Below, one piece after another: positions 21,601-32,514 of a DNA stretch of 64,000 bases. The position numbers and the translations under genes were made by a program. Below the pieces are notes generated by a model that was given only the letters and a program-made list of their open reading frames with translations, made no database searches and was not told where the DNA came from. The stretch is from assembly GCF_000321225.1 (NCBI RefSeq), contig NW_004450303.1, positions 2,663,117-2,727,116 of the forward strand, in the 5' to 3' direction. Origin of the DNA: Odobenus rosmarus divergens (lineage: Eukaryota > Chordata > Mammalia > Carnivora > Odobenidae). Each line of letters starts with the position of its first letter. The first letter of the stretch is position 1.

Positions 21601-21936
21601 GAACTTTATTTTCATGCTAAAAACAATGAAAATAAGACAAAAGCTCCATTTCCTTTAGAAACTCAACAATCTGGGTTGCCAGTTATCAGAATATAGGATA
21701 TGGTTTGTGTATTCACATTTGCTAAAAGAATGTGAGGACTGGTACACATTGTGAACACTAGCTTATATGAAATTTCCTCAATTGTCAAATATTTGTAGAC
21801 AGAATGTAAGAAAAGGAACTCATTCTTTTTACAGTGGAATCTAAGTGCTTTTACTATGAATGTAATTTGCTTTTCAGTTTACCTTAAGTAATATTTATTA
21901 GCATCTGACAGAAAAATGTAAGAAATTTGAAGTCCT
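21601..21936. other. Unassigned unique DNA
   Basis: No feature recognised. Confidence 0.45.
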
Positions 21937-22316
21937 CGGCTATGGACTGAACATTTGTGCCCTCCCAAAGTCGTATGTTCAAGCCCTAATCCCTAGTGTG
22001 AAAGTATTTGGAGGTGGGGTCTTTGGGAACAATGAGGGTTAGGTGAGGTCCTGAGGGTGGGGCCCTGAGGAAGGGATTAGCACCCTTATAAGAAGAAATA
22101 GGAGAGAGCTTGCTTCCTTTCTCTGTGTTTTCTGCCCTGGGGGGTACAATGAGAAGTCAAGTCATCCACTTACAAACCAGAAAGACTGCTCTCACCAGGA
22201 AGCAAATTGGCTGGCACCTTGATTTTGGACTTCCAGCCTCTACAACTGTGAGAAATACATTTCTGTTGTTTGAGCCCCCCAGTTTATGGTAATTTGTAAC
22301 AGCAGCCTGAACTGAC
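21937..22316 (+). mobile_element. MLT1-type MaLR LTR, nearly complete
   Basis: Plus-strand order matches MLT1: CTATGGACTGAAC, 'ccctaatccctagtgtgaaa', 'ggaggtggggtctttgggaa', 'cacccttataagaagaaata', 'gcaccttgattttggacttc', 'cagcctctacaactgtgaga' and 'tttctgttgtttgagccccc'. Ends are eroded (no clear TG/CA or TSD). A solo LTR without internal sequence. Confidence 0.85.
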
Positions 22317-22394
22317 AAAGATGCCTTTTTCCACAAATTTTTGAAGTTACCATAGGTATTACACACAAAGGGACTCATTTACAATGATAGGCAT

Positions 22395-22691
22395 CTATTT
22401 ATAGCAATAGGTATAGATTTTTGGAATGCTGCAAATCTTGGAACGTGAAGAATTGCATTTTTCAGATCCCGTGTTTGCTTCCATCATCGTTCCAATGGCT
22501 CCCACAGAAACACGGTCATCCTGGAAGGCAATGGCTGCTTTCACAGTCACAGCTCCCAGATCTGTGACACAGCCTGTCACGTATGCCCCCACCATGCCCA
22601 CATCATCCTTGGCACACGTCTTGGCCAACACCGAGTCTTGCCTCCAGGCAGCCCCCTGTTGAACTGAAATTTCCCCTCTTGCATTTCTCAT
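22395..22691 (-). other. Open, codon-like patch of unknown origin
   Basis: A 98-codon minus-strand frame, from ATG at 22691 to a stop near 22395. The stretch KDDVGMVGAYVTGCVTDLG to about GTMMEAN has many G/C third positions, unlike the AT-rich flanks. I do not recognise the protein. No splice donor follows, the last 20 codons look non-coding, and a 78-codon frame is open on the other strand. It could be a fragment of an old retrocopy or chance. Confidence 0.2.
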
Positions 22692-22799
22692 CTGAGGTCT
22701 AAGTAATGTCCTTACTTCCCACTCACAAAGCAGTTCAAGTGGTGCATTCCTTTTTCTCTTTCCTGCTCTTCCTACTACCTATAGGAAGGTCACACGTCT

Positions 22800-22885
22800 G
22801 TTCTGTCACTTAACTCTGTGATTTGGGGTACGTTTTAAAACCTCTTCTACCCTTTATTTCGTTATCTGTAAAATAGCAACAGTTA
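22800..22885 (+). mobile_element. MIR, 5' part
   Basis: 'cttaactctgtgatttgggg', 'aaaacctcttctac' and 'ttatctgtaaaatagcaaca' are the MIR core on the plus strand. It appears to continue at 23130 after an intervening MIR in opposite orientation. Confidence 0.65.
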
Positions 22886-22929
22886 CAACAAAAATGCTCC
22901 TATAGAACATCTAGAGTCCACCGTTGTGT

Positions 22930-23095
22930 CTGTTTCTCATAACATCCCTACCAGGTAGATGTTAATATCATTTCCATTTTCAAAATAGGAAAACCGGACA
23001 TGCAGAGGTGAATTAATCTGCCCAGCACTACATAGCTAATAAGTGGTAGAGGTAAGAGAGTCAACTGGCTGTGGGATCTGGCCCCCAACAGTTCC
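22930..23095 (-). mobile_element. MIR, opposite orientation
   Basis: 'ttaatatcatttccattttc', 'aaaaccggacatgcagaggt', 'gaattaatctgcccagcact' and 'acatagctaataagtggtag' are the reverse complement of the MIR core. Confidence 0.75.
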
Positions 23096-23129
23096 ACAGT
23101 ACATGTATTAGCTATCATGTGATCATGAG

Positions 23130-23225
23130 AATCCTCTCGTATTGGTTCTTGAGAATTAAACGGGATGATTTTTGTGAAAAGCTGAACATGGTGCCAGGCA
23201 CACCATCAATTCTCGATGACGATTA
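23130..23225 (+). mobile_element. MIR, 3' part
   Basis: 'cttgagaattaaacgggatg', 'gctgaacatggtgccaggca' and 'atcaattctcgatgacgatt' form the MIR 3' end on the plus strand, consistent with being the other half of 22800-22885. Confidence 0.6.
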
Positions 23226-24570
23226 TTTCTATGTATTTTTCAATTAAATGTACTTTCTCCTACGTTCTGATGAAGAAAATAGAGAATTTGTAAAAAGGTT
23301 TCTTTTGTGTGTGTCTGATCTGTGCTTTGTTCTTGTTTCAGTATTTAAACCTTAACACAGTGAAATAAATGGAACGTCATGTTGAGAATTACTGTGTTTC
23401 GTCTTGTTTCTCTACACAGCTCTGCACCATTTCTGTGACTGAAAACTAAATTCTGTGTAAATCTAAGTTTCCCTTTGAATGGATTACAAGTGGAACTGAC
23501 TTTTCCAATTACCTACTCAATTGACCTGGTACAAAGAAGGTTAAAGTTCCCACCTAATATATGATCATTAAAGCTTTTCATGTAGCTTTTCAGACAAGGC
23601 AGTCTGGGAAAACCCTGACACAACATCATTTTTGGTGCCAGACTGATAAAGCATTCAGCATTTGTCAGTTACAGGAGGAGAAGACGATATATTAATTAGA
23701 TGTACTACTTCTCTTGGACAACATGGAAAGAATTTTCTTTTCTTTCCTTTTTTTTTTTTAAAGAAACATGTCAGATAATAAAAGGTAAATATAGGGTCAC
23801 TTAAATAATGTAAAGAATCCCTTCTATAATACCAGAACTTTGAAATCTATTATAGATAGATAGATAGATAAATAGATATGGGAAACATGCACTGAGCCAT
23901 GTTTTTTCATCACCACTTTGTTAATTTTATGGTTGATAATTTCACCCAGGATGATTTCCAATGCCTGCTACCAGCTAAGGTAGATTAAGAAAAGAAGTTT
24001 TGGGAAAAAACATCACTTACCTAGAGAATCAACTTCTCAGCTGCCACACACCTCTTCAACTTTTTAAACATTCTTTTTTTGCCAATTTCCGAAATGTTGC
24101 AAAAGCAAACAGTAAGTAAATCCAGTAATTGTCCTCTAAGATTTTAGTCTTAGTTGAAATCAATCATGTAGGGCCATTTATCTCCTCTTTTACCTCCCCG
24201 CCCTCCCGCCCCCCACCAGACCAGTGTGGGCTGGTCACTTGAATGGCGTTCAACCACATGTGTTTCAGTTTGGGGATCCTTCACCATAATTGATGAAGGA
24301 TTATTTTTCTTTTTCTTTAAGACAGCTACGCAGCATGCTTTAGGAAATAGTTTCCACAAAAGGATTCTAAACTCCATCTTTTAAATATTTTATAAGTTTT
24401 TTGAACATTGAATTCTATACATCAGTATTCAGATGTCAGCATTGCATATATCAGATCAGCATTTTATTCTAGGGCACCAATTCATTTTTCTCTTATTTAG
24501 ATAAATAGCTACTTAATTGTAAAAATCATGTATTGTATTGTAGTATATTATACTGAAACCCTTTTAAAGG
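23226..24570. other. Unassigned AT-rich DNA
   Basis: No gene found. A (GATA)n tract lies at 23852-23878 and poly-T at 23748-23760. The rest is unique AT-rich sequence. Confidence 0.5.
23852..23878. repeat. (GATA)n microsatellite
   Basis: About six ATAG units with one interruption (GATAAATA). Confidence 0.9.
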
Positions 24571-24890
24571 TTTTTTTTTTTTTTTTAAGATTTTATGTAT
24601 GGGGCGCCTGGGTGGCTCAGTTGTTAAGCGTCTGCCTTTGGCTCAGGTCATGGTCCCGGAGTCCTGGGATCAAGTCCTGCATCGGGCTCCCTGCTCATCG
24701 GGAAGCCTGCTTCTCCCTCTCCCACTCCCCCTGCTTGTGTTCCCTCTTTCATTGTGTCTCTATTTGAGAGAGAGAGAGAGCAGGGGGAGGGGCAGGGGGA
24801 GAAGCAGACTCCCCACTGAGCAGGGGGTGCAATCCCAGGACCCCAGGATCATGACCTGATGCTTAACCAACTGAGCCACCCAGGCGCCCC
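24571..24890 (-). mobile_element. CAN-SINE (minus) hosting an inverted CAN-SINE
   Basis: The outer minus-strand SINE has its A-tail as T16 plus AAGATTTTATGTAT at 24571-24600 and its body and head at 24761-24890, ending CTGAGCCACCCAGGCGCCCC. A plus-strand SINE occupies 24601-24760. The head of the outer copy lacks short internal blocks. Confidence 0.9.
24601..24760 (+). mobile_element. CAN-SINE (plus), lacking its tail
   Basis: Begins GGGGCGCCTGGGTGGCTCAG exactly at 24601 and runs to 'cattgtgtctc' at 24760, where the normal AAATAAATAAAATCTT tail is absent and the outer minus-strand SINE resumes with TATTTGAGAGAG. The pair forms an inverted repeat with its ends at 24601 and 24890. Confidence 0.92.
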
Positions 24891-27154
24891 CTTAGGAACG
24901 TTTTATATCCTTGTTAACTTACACTATGGTGTAAACCAAACTGGATTTGGTTTCTTAATTTACTTCCTTTTATGGAAATTTAAAAAAAACAACAACTTGT
25001 TTTTGTTTGTGAGTCTGGTTTTGCTACAGAGTATCTGATTTCAGTGTATATTGATGGTATGAACTTAGGTTTAGTTCCAACGATGCAAAATAGCTGGCTA
25101 ACCTCTTTCCTCTTTCTCTCTCAAAGAATAAACTGAGACATAGAAGATGTAGGAAAACATCTAAGAAGACATGTGTAGAACCAGTAGTCATGATAAAACC
25201 CAGATTTTCTACCTTTGATAAGTGCCCTGCTTTAGTTATATTCTAAGTCGTATGAACACATGAAGAAAATACAGATGATGGCATTTTCTTTGTATTTTAA
25301 AGTCCCTATTTAAAACATCATTCAGTTACAGGAGGTAGTTACATATTCATACATTAATAAGATATAAAATTTAATTTTATCATTACTTCCCTTCATTTTG
25401 AAGGGTAAAAATCTTTCTGGACCTTAGAAATAGGGCTTGGAAATGAGAGGTGAAATCTTAGAATACCATCTTCAGCTTGTGTTAAATTTTGCAGATCTCA
25501 AGGCATTGCATGTCATACCGCTATGAAATATTTTATGGAAAACAGTGTCCTAATATGTGTATGTTGGTGTCAGCTTTGTATTCATTCGTTAGCATTATGG
25601 AGTGCAAGTACTTGGAGGAACTGCCTATGTGCTAAACTAGCTGTGAGTCATGAATCCTCCTGACTCTTGATCTCATCTGGACTTATCTTATCATAAACCA
25701 GTGGGGAGCAGAGATTGTGAGGTTCCTCCCACGTAGTTTCAGATACATAGGGCCAGCTCTCTTGGTGGGGCTGATGCCCAAGATAAGTGTTGATGGTGAC
25801 CGCTTGTGGCTGTCCTGAGCTTTCTGGGGAAAAACACTGTAATGCGTTACACCCAACATCCACTTGTAGTGATGTCAAAATCCGCAGTTTGGGTTATCAG
25901 CTAGTCATTACACACAGAGCTTAGAATTGTGCAAGAGACTTAATCACTTTATGTCCTTATTCTAGGAAGAATATTTTAATTCTAAACATTCTTCGATTCA
26001 AGACTTTATCTTTAATGCCCCCATGTGTCACCCTTGCAATTGTTTCGGTATAAGAAGTCGATAGCCAGCCTCCGACTTTGGATATTGTTACCCAGAAATG
26101 CGAAATTATTAGCTCTTTCTGACCTATGCTGAAATAGAACTTTAGCTTCACTGTACATGTTTACAATGTTTTTCTTTTGCCAATTGAGGAGACACAAGAG
26201 CTTAGTATAGGCTCATGCCCCCGTTTTATAGGATGTCAGACAAAATGATTTTTTATTGAGGAAGGGTCAAACAAGTTGTGGTTTCTGTTGTGTCACACTA
26301 TACAATATGAGGGCCATGTTATAAAAATTCAGGGCTCCCACAAGAAGGCAAAGGCTAAGAATGGTGATTTAAGACTACATTATCCTGTTTCTAATTCCTT
26401 CTCTTTCTTCCTGCGGAAATGTAATTGCAGAAGCTGGGAAAAAGGATTGGAGCGTGGGCTTCTATATCTGCCTTGAAGAGAGTCGTAAAGTCTGTTTTAT
26501 GAGTCTCTCTCTAGGCTCGCTCTACTTTTCCAAATTAAAGGAGACAATATGACAATCTCACCAGGCTCTGATCTTACATCTTAATTTGCAAACTCAGCAG
26601 CAATATCAGTATCTGGTTTAAGTAGCTCAGATAAAAGTGTTGAAATTAATGGCTTACCTCTAGAAATTCAGTATAAAGTGTTCTATGTAGTGAAGCCAAA
26701 GCCACTTTCTTTTTTAAAGAATATCTTTTTACAGAAATTATTATTTCTTAAAATTGATGTACTCTATGTCAGTTTCTTAGTTTGGACAAACGTACCATGG
26801 TAATATAAGATATTAGCAGTGGGAGGAACTGGGTGAAAGGAATCTCAGTACTTTTAAAACTTTTCTGTAAATCTAAAATTATTCTAAAGCAAATTGATGT
26901 ATACATTGGAAAACCATTATACTTGTCTTAATGCATTTGTGATGTGACAACCTAAAGACTGGGAAGCAAATTTGCAGTGCAGTATTTCTGCATCAGATTA
27001 ACTGAGGGTGTTCATGGTGTAGACCGTTACCCATTTCCATGATTTTAAGAACTAAGAGTATTTTGTTTCTTAGCATATGTCACGTAAAAGGGCTGTGTCA
27101 ACTTGTCTGAAGCATATTCACCAACTGTTGTGTTTCTCAGGCCAAACAGAGCCT

Positions 27155-27169
27155 TCACGTATTACGTGA
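27155..27169. promoter_or_regulatory. TCACGTA-T-TACGTGA palindrome
   Basis: Seven-base arms, exact reverse complements around one T. Each arm contains ACGT, the core of bZIP (CREB/ATF, PAR) and bHLH sites. Two retained CpGs within 15 bp stand out in CpG-poor DNA. Function is inferred from motif shape only. Confidence 0.35.
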
Positions 27170-27451
27170 GGTCCCTTCACCTGCGCAGGCTTTGTCGGAG
27201 TTGAAACAACCATGACTGGCACTGTCTCTTGATTATGGTTTCAAAGGACCACCCACTTCTGGGGGTGAGAGGCTAATTCTGACTCTCCAACAGGCCCCTT
27301 TTAGACCTTAGGAAAACAAGCATTTCATTTAAGCCTTCCCAAACAGGACGGAGTTTGTTAAGAGCTATGGTTCTAGCATTTGCAACAGAGTCAAGATTAA
27401 ACCTTCGTATTACTTAAACAGAAGAGAGATGAGAGTTTATAGTTTATCTCA

Positions 27452-27492
27452 TTAAAAAAAACCCAAAACAAACAAAAACAAACAAACAAAAC
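27452..27492. repeat. A-rich/(AAAC)n tract
   Basis: Runs of AAAAC and AAAC units; low complexity. Confidence 0.85.
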
Positions 27493-28936
27493 TTCAGTGA
27501 GAAAAAAAATGTGTGTGAGCTTTAACTACAGCAATTCTACGTGTACTGATGTGCCATTGATCAGCTGAAGAGAAAAGTTATATCCTTTGACATGCAAATC
27601 CGTATACAGTGCTTCTGGAAACTAAATTGATTCCTTTGTTGCAGTGAAACATTGCAAATGAAAACCAAGAAATGCACTAACCTGAAGAAAGAAAATAAAT
27701 GTATTGCCAAGACTTTACAAATCACAATGAATTGAGTCACAACAAAACTTCAAATAAAGGAAACAATGTGGTAATTGGGCCCCTTGTCCTATATAATACG
27801 CTTGTTGGCATACATTATGGGTTTGCTATCTTCTAAGAGTATTAAATCATTGTACAAGAACATTGCCAAAAAACCTCTTCATTTCCTTTCAGTGACTTCT
27901 TACTGCCCTCAGTGGAAGTTTAATAGAAAAGGAAGGACATGATGTAGTTTTAATGACAGGAAACCCATAGACTTCCAAATGAATAAATTCCATCACTGGC
28001 TGCCACAAAGTGTGCTAATTATTTCCTTTGATAAATTAAAAGCTGTAAAAGTCCAAAGTATATAAGCATGTGGTTTACAGTTATAATCAACCTGTCTGCA
28101 TCACTGAAAGTTCATATTATCCTTATTATTTAATAAGCATTACATTTATTTTTTATTCCAGAAAATTATATCAAAAAACACGTTTTAAACTTTTACTGAT
28201 TTGACAGATTACTAAAAAAACTAATTAACCATCATGTTTCTGAACTATAGGATGCTAAAATCAAGTATTAATCTATTCCCCAATACCAAACTTTGAGGAT
28301 GAAAATAAACAATATTTATAAAGTAAATATAAACTATATTTATGAAAAGATGGAAGAAAATCAAGCAAAAGCCACTCATATTCAAAACGTGTAAAGGAAT
28401 TACAATCTTATACTTGATTTTATTAATTTATTTTAAATATCCCCCAAAATCAAACTTTGGGAATGCAATAGAGCAATTCTTTTACTCAACAAAATTTATT
28501 ATGTACCTCTGTATGCTCTATTTGAATTTATTAACTTCACAAATATTTATTTAACATGTACCATGTGGTCTGGGGATACAGTTGTAGCCCAGATAGCCTC
28601 CCATCCTTGCCTTCATGGAGCTTGCCATGTAGTGGGAGAACCACGAATGTGGTGATCATGTAATTGTGAATTTGGAAATGGGGTGAGGAGGTTTGCAGTT
28701 CGATGAAAGCCTACTGGCCATAGAGAGAGCTGTTCATAACCTAGAGCTCAGATTTTCTCCATGGAAGGAGGATCAAACTGAAATATGAGCAATGAGCTGA
28801 AAAGGGCAGGGAGAACTTCAGGCAGAGGTATGGCATATGCAAAGGCTTTGTGGTGGGACTAATAAAGGCCCTTGTGACATCAGGACAGGGAACAAGGCTG
28901 GCCAGAGTCTAGCTTGCCCACCAGCACCTTTGTGTA

Positions 28937-28989
28937 CTTCCTTCCTTCCTTCCTTCCTCCTTACTTCCTTCCTTCCTTCTTCCTTCCTT
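28937..28989. repeat. (CTTC)n microsatellite
   Basis: About 50 bp of CTTC units with a few interruptions, probably grown from the pyrimidine side of a SINE tail. Confidence 0.93.
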
Positions 28990-29034
28990 TCAAGATTTTA
29001 CTTATTTGTTAGAAAGAGAGAGAGGAAGCACAAG
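28990..29034 (-). mobile_element. CAN-SINE scrap (tail and body only)
   Basis: 'caagattttacttatttgtt' and 'agaaagagagagaggaagca' match the tail end and body of a minus-strand CAN-SINE. The head is missing. Confidence 0.6.
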
Positions 29035-29196
29035 CTACATTGTCGAATGGAGTATGGTTGCATTTCGTACTCCATCACCATCTTGCTGAATGCCCAAATG
29101 CAGGGCATGACTTGTACAATACATATGGCAGCCCTGGGAAAGTGGAGTGAGATAATGTAATGGTGGGGAGGTAGGGAGAGGTCAATTGCTACAAGA

Positions 29197-29562
29197 TGCT
29201 ATAGACTGAATGCCTGTGTCCCCCCAAAATTCGTATGTGGAAACCTAATCCCTAATGTGTTAGTACTCAGGAGAGGGGTTTGGGGGAAGGGATTAGGTCA
29301 TTGGGTGGAGCCTTCATGAATGGGTTAGTGCTCTTATAAGAGGCTCCAAGGAGCTTTCTTGCCCCTTCTATTGTGTAAGGAGCCAGAAAGAAGAGAAGAT
29401 GCCATGTATGAGCCATGAAGCCGGTACTCAACAGATACAGAATCTGCCAGCGCCTTGGTCTTGTACTTTCCAACCTATAGAACTGTGAGAAATAAATTTC
29501 TGTTGTTTATATACAACCCAGTCAATGGTATTCTGTTATAGTAGTCTGAAAGGACTAAGACA
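29197..29562 (+). mobile_element. MLT1B-like MaLR solo LTR with 5-bp TSD
   Basis: Complete LTR from TGCTATAGACTGAATG to GGACTAAGACA, so TG...CA termini are intact. It is flanked by the identical 5-bp duplication CAAGA (29192-29196 and 29563-29567), the size expected of ERVL/MaLR integrase. Internal blocks 'tggagccttcatgaatgggt', 'gtgctcttataagaggctcc' and 'gaactgtgagaaataaattt' match MLT1B. No internal retroviral genes. It lies in the L2 at 28535. Confidence 0.92.
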
Positions 29563-29567
29563 CAAGA

Positions 29568-29975
29568 CTTTGCTGCTTTGTAGCAAATAAAAAAGAATGG
29601 CTTCTACTAAGCTTCGTATTAAATGAACTAATTTTACAACTTTAATTTTGCATCATTTCCAACATTTCACAAGTTCTAACTCTAAGTAGCTCTTTGACTA
29701 AAGTGAACATAACATCTTGCCTTTGTCTTGTCTTTTGCATTCAAACATGATACCTGTTGTGTTCTCAACCATTTACTCTAATTCTGTTTAGACTGGCTAA
29801 AATAAAAGACATTTAATGTAATTTAGTAGACATACATGTATTGTTAAATCAAGGCTTCATAATGACTTACATAAAGGTACTGTGGTTCTGTTAGAATTTA
29901 AAGGATGTTATAATAGTGTCTTACAGAAGAGTTGCAGAGTGAATAAGCTATGGTTTCATGCAGTCATTCATTCAT
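29568..29975. other. Unassigned AT-rich DNA (possible L2 remnant at left end)
   Basis: The first 50 bp may continue the L2. The rest shows no recognised element. Confidence 0.4.
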
Positions 29976-29990
29976 TTATCCTTTTTTTTT

Positions 29991-30162
29991 TAAGATTTTA
30001 TTTATTTATCTGACAGAGAGAGAGCAGGAGAGCGGGAGCAGGAGAGGGAGAAGCAGGCTTCCCACTGAGCAGGGAGCCTGATGTGGGGTTTGGTCCCAGG
30101 ACCGCAAGATCATGACCTGAGCAAAGGTAGACGCTTAACCAACTGAGCCACCCAGGCGCCCC
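29991..30162 (-). mobile_element. CAN-SINE, full length
   Basis: Minus-strand copy. TSD TTATCCTTTTTTTTT (29976-29990) and TTATCCTTTTTTTTTT (30163-30178). Confidence 0.94.
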
Positions 30163-30369
30163 TTATCCTTTTTTTTTTTAACTCTTAAAAGTTCATGTTA
30201 GGTCTCTTTTATCAGGATCTGTGAGAGAGAGTAGATGACTCAAGGAATCATTCCTAGGCTGAAGGAGGGCCTAAGACTGATTCCTACTGGGGACATCACC
30301 TAAACAGCTAATTTAAGAGACAGAGATTTAGGAGCAATAAGACTTTGACTTAGTATCTTAAATCATGGG

Positions 30370-31100
30370 TGAGGGAGGTCATTCTGGGCAGAGACTGTAA
30401 GGAGTGAGCCTGGCAAAGAATGGGGGAAGAGCCTTCCAGATGGAGAGGTCAATGGGAACGAAAGCAAGGAACGAGAAAAGCATGTTGAGGGAGCATACAT
30501 GTGAGGAAGAGAGAAGCAAGGGCAGAGACAGGATGGTAGGAGGGACCAGGTCAAGGGGAGGCTTGAACATTAAGAAGCTTGGACTTAACTTTTTGGAGAT
30601 GCGGAACTATTGAAGAATTTGCTTCTTCTCTTTGGATCCATCCAAGGAGTCCATATATATCTCAGCTTAAGGCTGCAGATCAGACACTGTTCTTTACCAC
30701 TTTGCCATGCATCCAGCAGGTGTTTGACCGGTATTTTTCAGAATGACATAATCAGGAATATGGTGGGAAGACTGATTCGTAACTCAGTTTAGCAGCTCAG
30801 ATCTGCATTTTAGATAGGTCACTGGATGTCTGGATATAAGAACAGTTTGCAAGGGCCCCAGCTCTAAGCACAGATACTAATGAGGAAAGCGTTGCAATTG
30901 TCCAGGTGAGAGAACCTCAGGGAAGACTCTCGTGGCGTGCAGGAAGAGAAGACAAAACCCTGAGAGGAGCATAGGAGAGAAAAAAACAGGCGCCATGCTC
31001 ACTGCTTAATTGAATGTTTGGAGTAAGGTTGCGGGGGGACAAATCAAGGATGACTCTTAGCCTTCTAGCCTGGGTGGCAGAACAGAATGTGGAAAATCAG
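30370..31100 (-). mobile_element. L2 LINE ORF2 region, interrupted at 30617-30787
   Basis: Plus text 'gaggtcattctgggcagaga', 'agccttccagatggagaggt', 'acattaagaagcttggactt' and, after the interruption, 'cagatctgcattttagatag', 'gcaattgtccaggtgagaga' and 'aatcaaggatgactcttagc' is the reverse complement of consecutive L2 ORF2 blocks. The match breaks at 'tattgaaga' (30615) and resumes at about 30790. Confidence 0.8.
30618..30787 (+). repeat. Copy A of a locally duplicated segment
   Basis: About 170 bp inside the L2 that does not match L2. It aligns throughout with 31498-31667: GCTTCTTCTC, TTGG/TGGGATCC, TCCA-GGAGT, GCATCCA, GGTGTTTGA, GATGGTGG-type blocks in the same order and orientation, at roughly three-quarters identity by eye. 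Origin unknown. Confidence 0.8.
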
Positions 31101-31497
31101 AAAAGATAAAGACATCAAAAGCATCAAAGCATTCATAGGTTGAATTAGGAAAAAATTCGGTGCAACAGGAAATTTCAGCAAACGTAGACTTTGTTCTTAT
31201 CCATATGGAATGGCATTTAGGGACACATAATTGTCTACGACACTATTAACAAGATGTTTTTCTTTGGCAAGATGATGGTACTCTAAACAGGCAGCTTCTT
31301 GGCATTGCCCAAGACAAACCCTTCCTGTGGCAGACTCAGTGCATGTTCTTTTACTCTATCTATACATTCTTTCTTGTCATTTCAGACACTTATTAATCAC
31401 ACCCAACCTCTGCGTATCTACTTTCTCTTCTCAGTTCTAAATAAGCCTCATCCTTTAACTTCCACTCAGAGACTTTATTTTGCAAACGACGAATCAC

Positions 31498-31667
31498 TTT
31501 GCTTCTTCTCTTGGGATCCTATCCAGGGAGTTCATTCCTCAGTTTCGAGGCCTTAAATCAGGCACATTTTTCCAACATTTCTACGCCTTGCATCCAATAG
31601 GTGTTTGATAAGTCTTTTCAAAATGATAAAATCCTGAGGATGGTGGAAAGACCGTCTAGTAACTCCC
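31498..31667 (+). repeat. Copy B of a locally duplicated segment
   Basis: Same block order as copy A, 880 bp downstream and in direct orientation, with no L2 around it. It may be the source, or both may be copies of an unrecognised dispersed element. The open frame at 31299-31556 runs into it but has no recognisable similarity. Confidence 0.8.
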
Positions 31668-32229
31668 ACATGCTAGATTCCTATTTATTCCAGGTTTTTA
31701 CAGCACATTTTTAATCATTAACATGGCATTGGTGCCTTATATATGATCCTCTATAACCCTGTCTTTTGTTTATGCTGTGTTTGCCTGTGGCCGGGTCTTA
31801 TCACCATTTCTGTACAGTTTGTTCTCCCCTTTTCACTTGTTCTGATTAAGCTTTTATTCTCATTATTTCTGTTTATTTTCAAAGTCATTTAAAACTATAA
31901 TTATCTTCTCCAAGTTGCTAAGCTTCCCACTCAACTTGGTGCCACTAGTAATTTACTGAGCTCCTCCCAAATTCATCTGTGCCATTAAAGATGTTATAAA
32001 GTATTTCTGGCCCAGGGTGATTCCTATGAAAACACACTTATGTTGTTCAGGCTGATATTGCATTGTGGTTAACTGACTCTTGAATATTTTTCTAAGAGGT
32101 TTGTGCTCTCATCTAGTTGTAAAGGAACTTACATAGTAGGGAGTAAAGTAACATATGTCTGTACAGTATTATAGAATCCCCTCACCATAGATCATTTAAT
32201 GTGATGCTTAAATAACCCTGTAAAACAGG
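31668..32229. other. Unassigned unique DNA
   Basis: No gene or repeat recognised, as also for 31101-31497. Confidence 0.45.
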
Positions 32230-32395
32230 AAGAAGAAGGTTTTCTTTATCCCTGTTTCAAAGGCATAGAAGCTGAGATTCAAGGTAAGTGACTTGAATAA
32301 GGTCACTCAGCTAGCAGTTAGTAGAACCAGCTCTTAAATGCATATTTACTGGCTTCAAAACCAATGCCCTTGCTACTCCACCATGCTGAACCACT
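32230..32395 (-). mobile_element. MIR SINE
   Basis: 'ataaccctgtaaaacaggaa', 'catagaagctgagattcaag', 'gtaagtgacttgaataaggt' and 'cactcagctagcagttagta' are the reverse complement of the MIR core. Confidence 0.75.
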
Positions 32396-32514
32396 CTTAT
32401 ATATTAATACATGGCTTAAGATTAAATTAAGATCCCTTATTAAAAAATTCTGACTACTCCATCCCAACATTGATCTTCCCATTCTTTTAATACCTAAGGC
32501 ATACTTGGTCTACA

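Larger units (their letters stand above)
24892..28534. other. Longest repeat-poor stretch; candidate regulatory DNA
   Basis: About 3.6 kb without a confident transposon apart from an (AAAC)n-like tract. No spliced gene is visible; frames at 25648-25878, 25957-26197 and 26276-26476 have no recognisable similarity. 26390-26640 and 27100-27300 are less AT-rich and contain preserved CpGs and palindromic motifs, a pattern often seen in conserved non-coding DNA. That reading is inference only. Confidence 0.4.
28535..29191 (-). mobile_element. L2 LINE with later insertions
   Basis: 'cacaaatatttatttaacat', 'ggtctggggatacagttgta', 'cttcatggagcttgccatgt' and 'ttcaggcagaggtatggcat' are the reverse complement of the L2 3' region. 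A (CTTC)n and SINE scrap at 28937-29034 interrupt it. L2-like text resumes near 29130 and perhaps again after the LTR (29568-29620). Confidence 0.75.
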
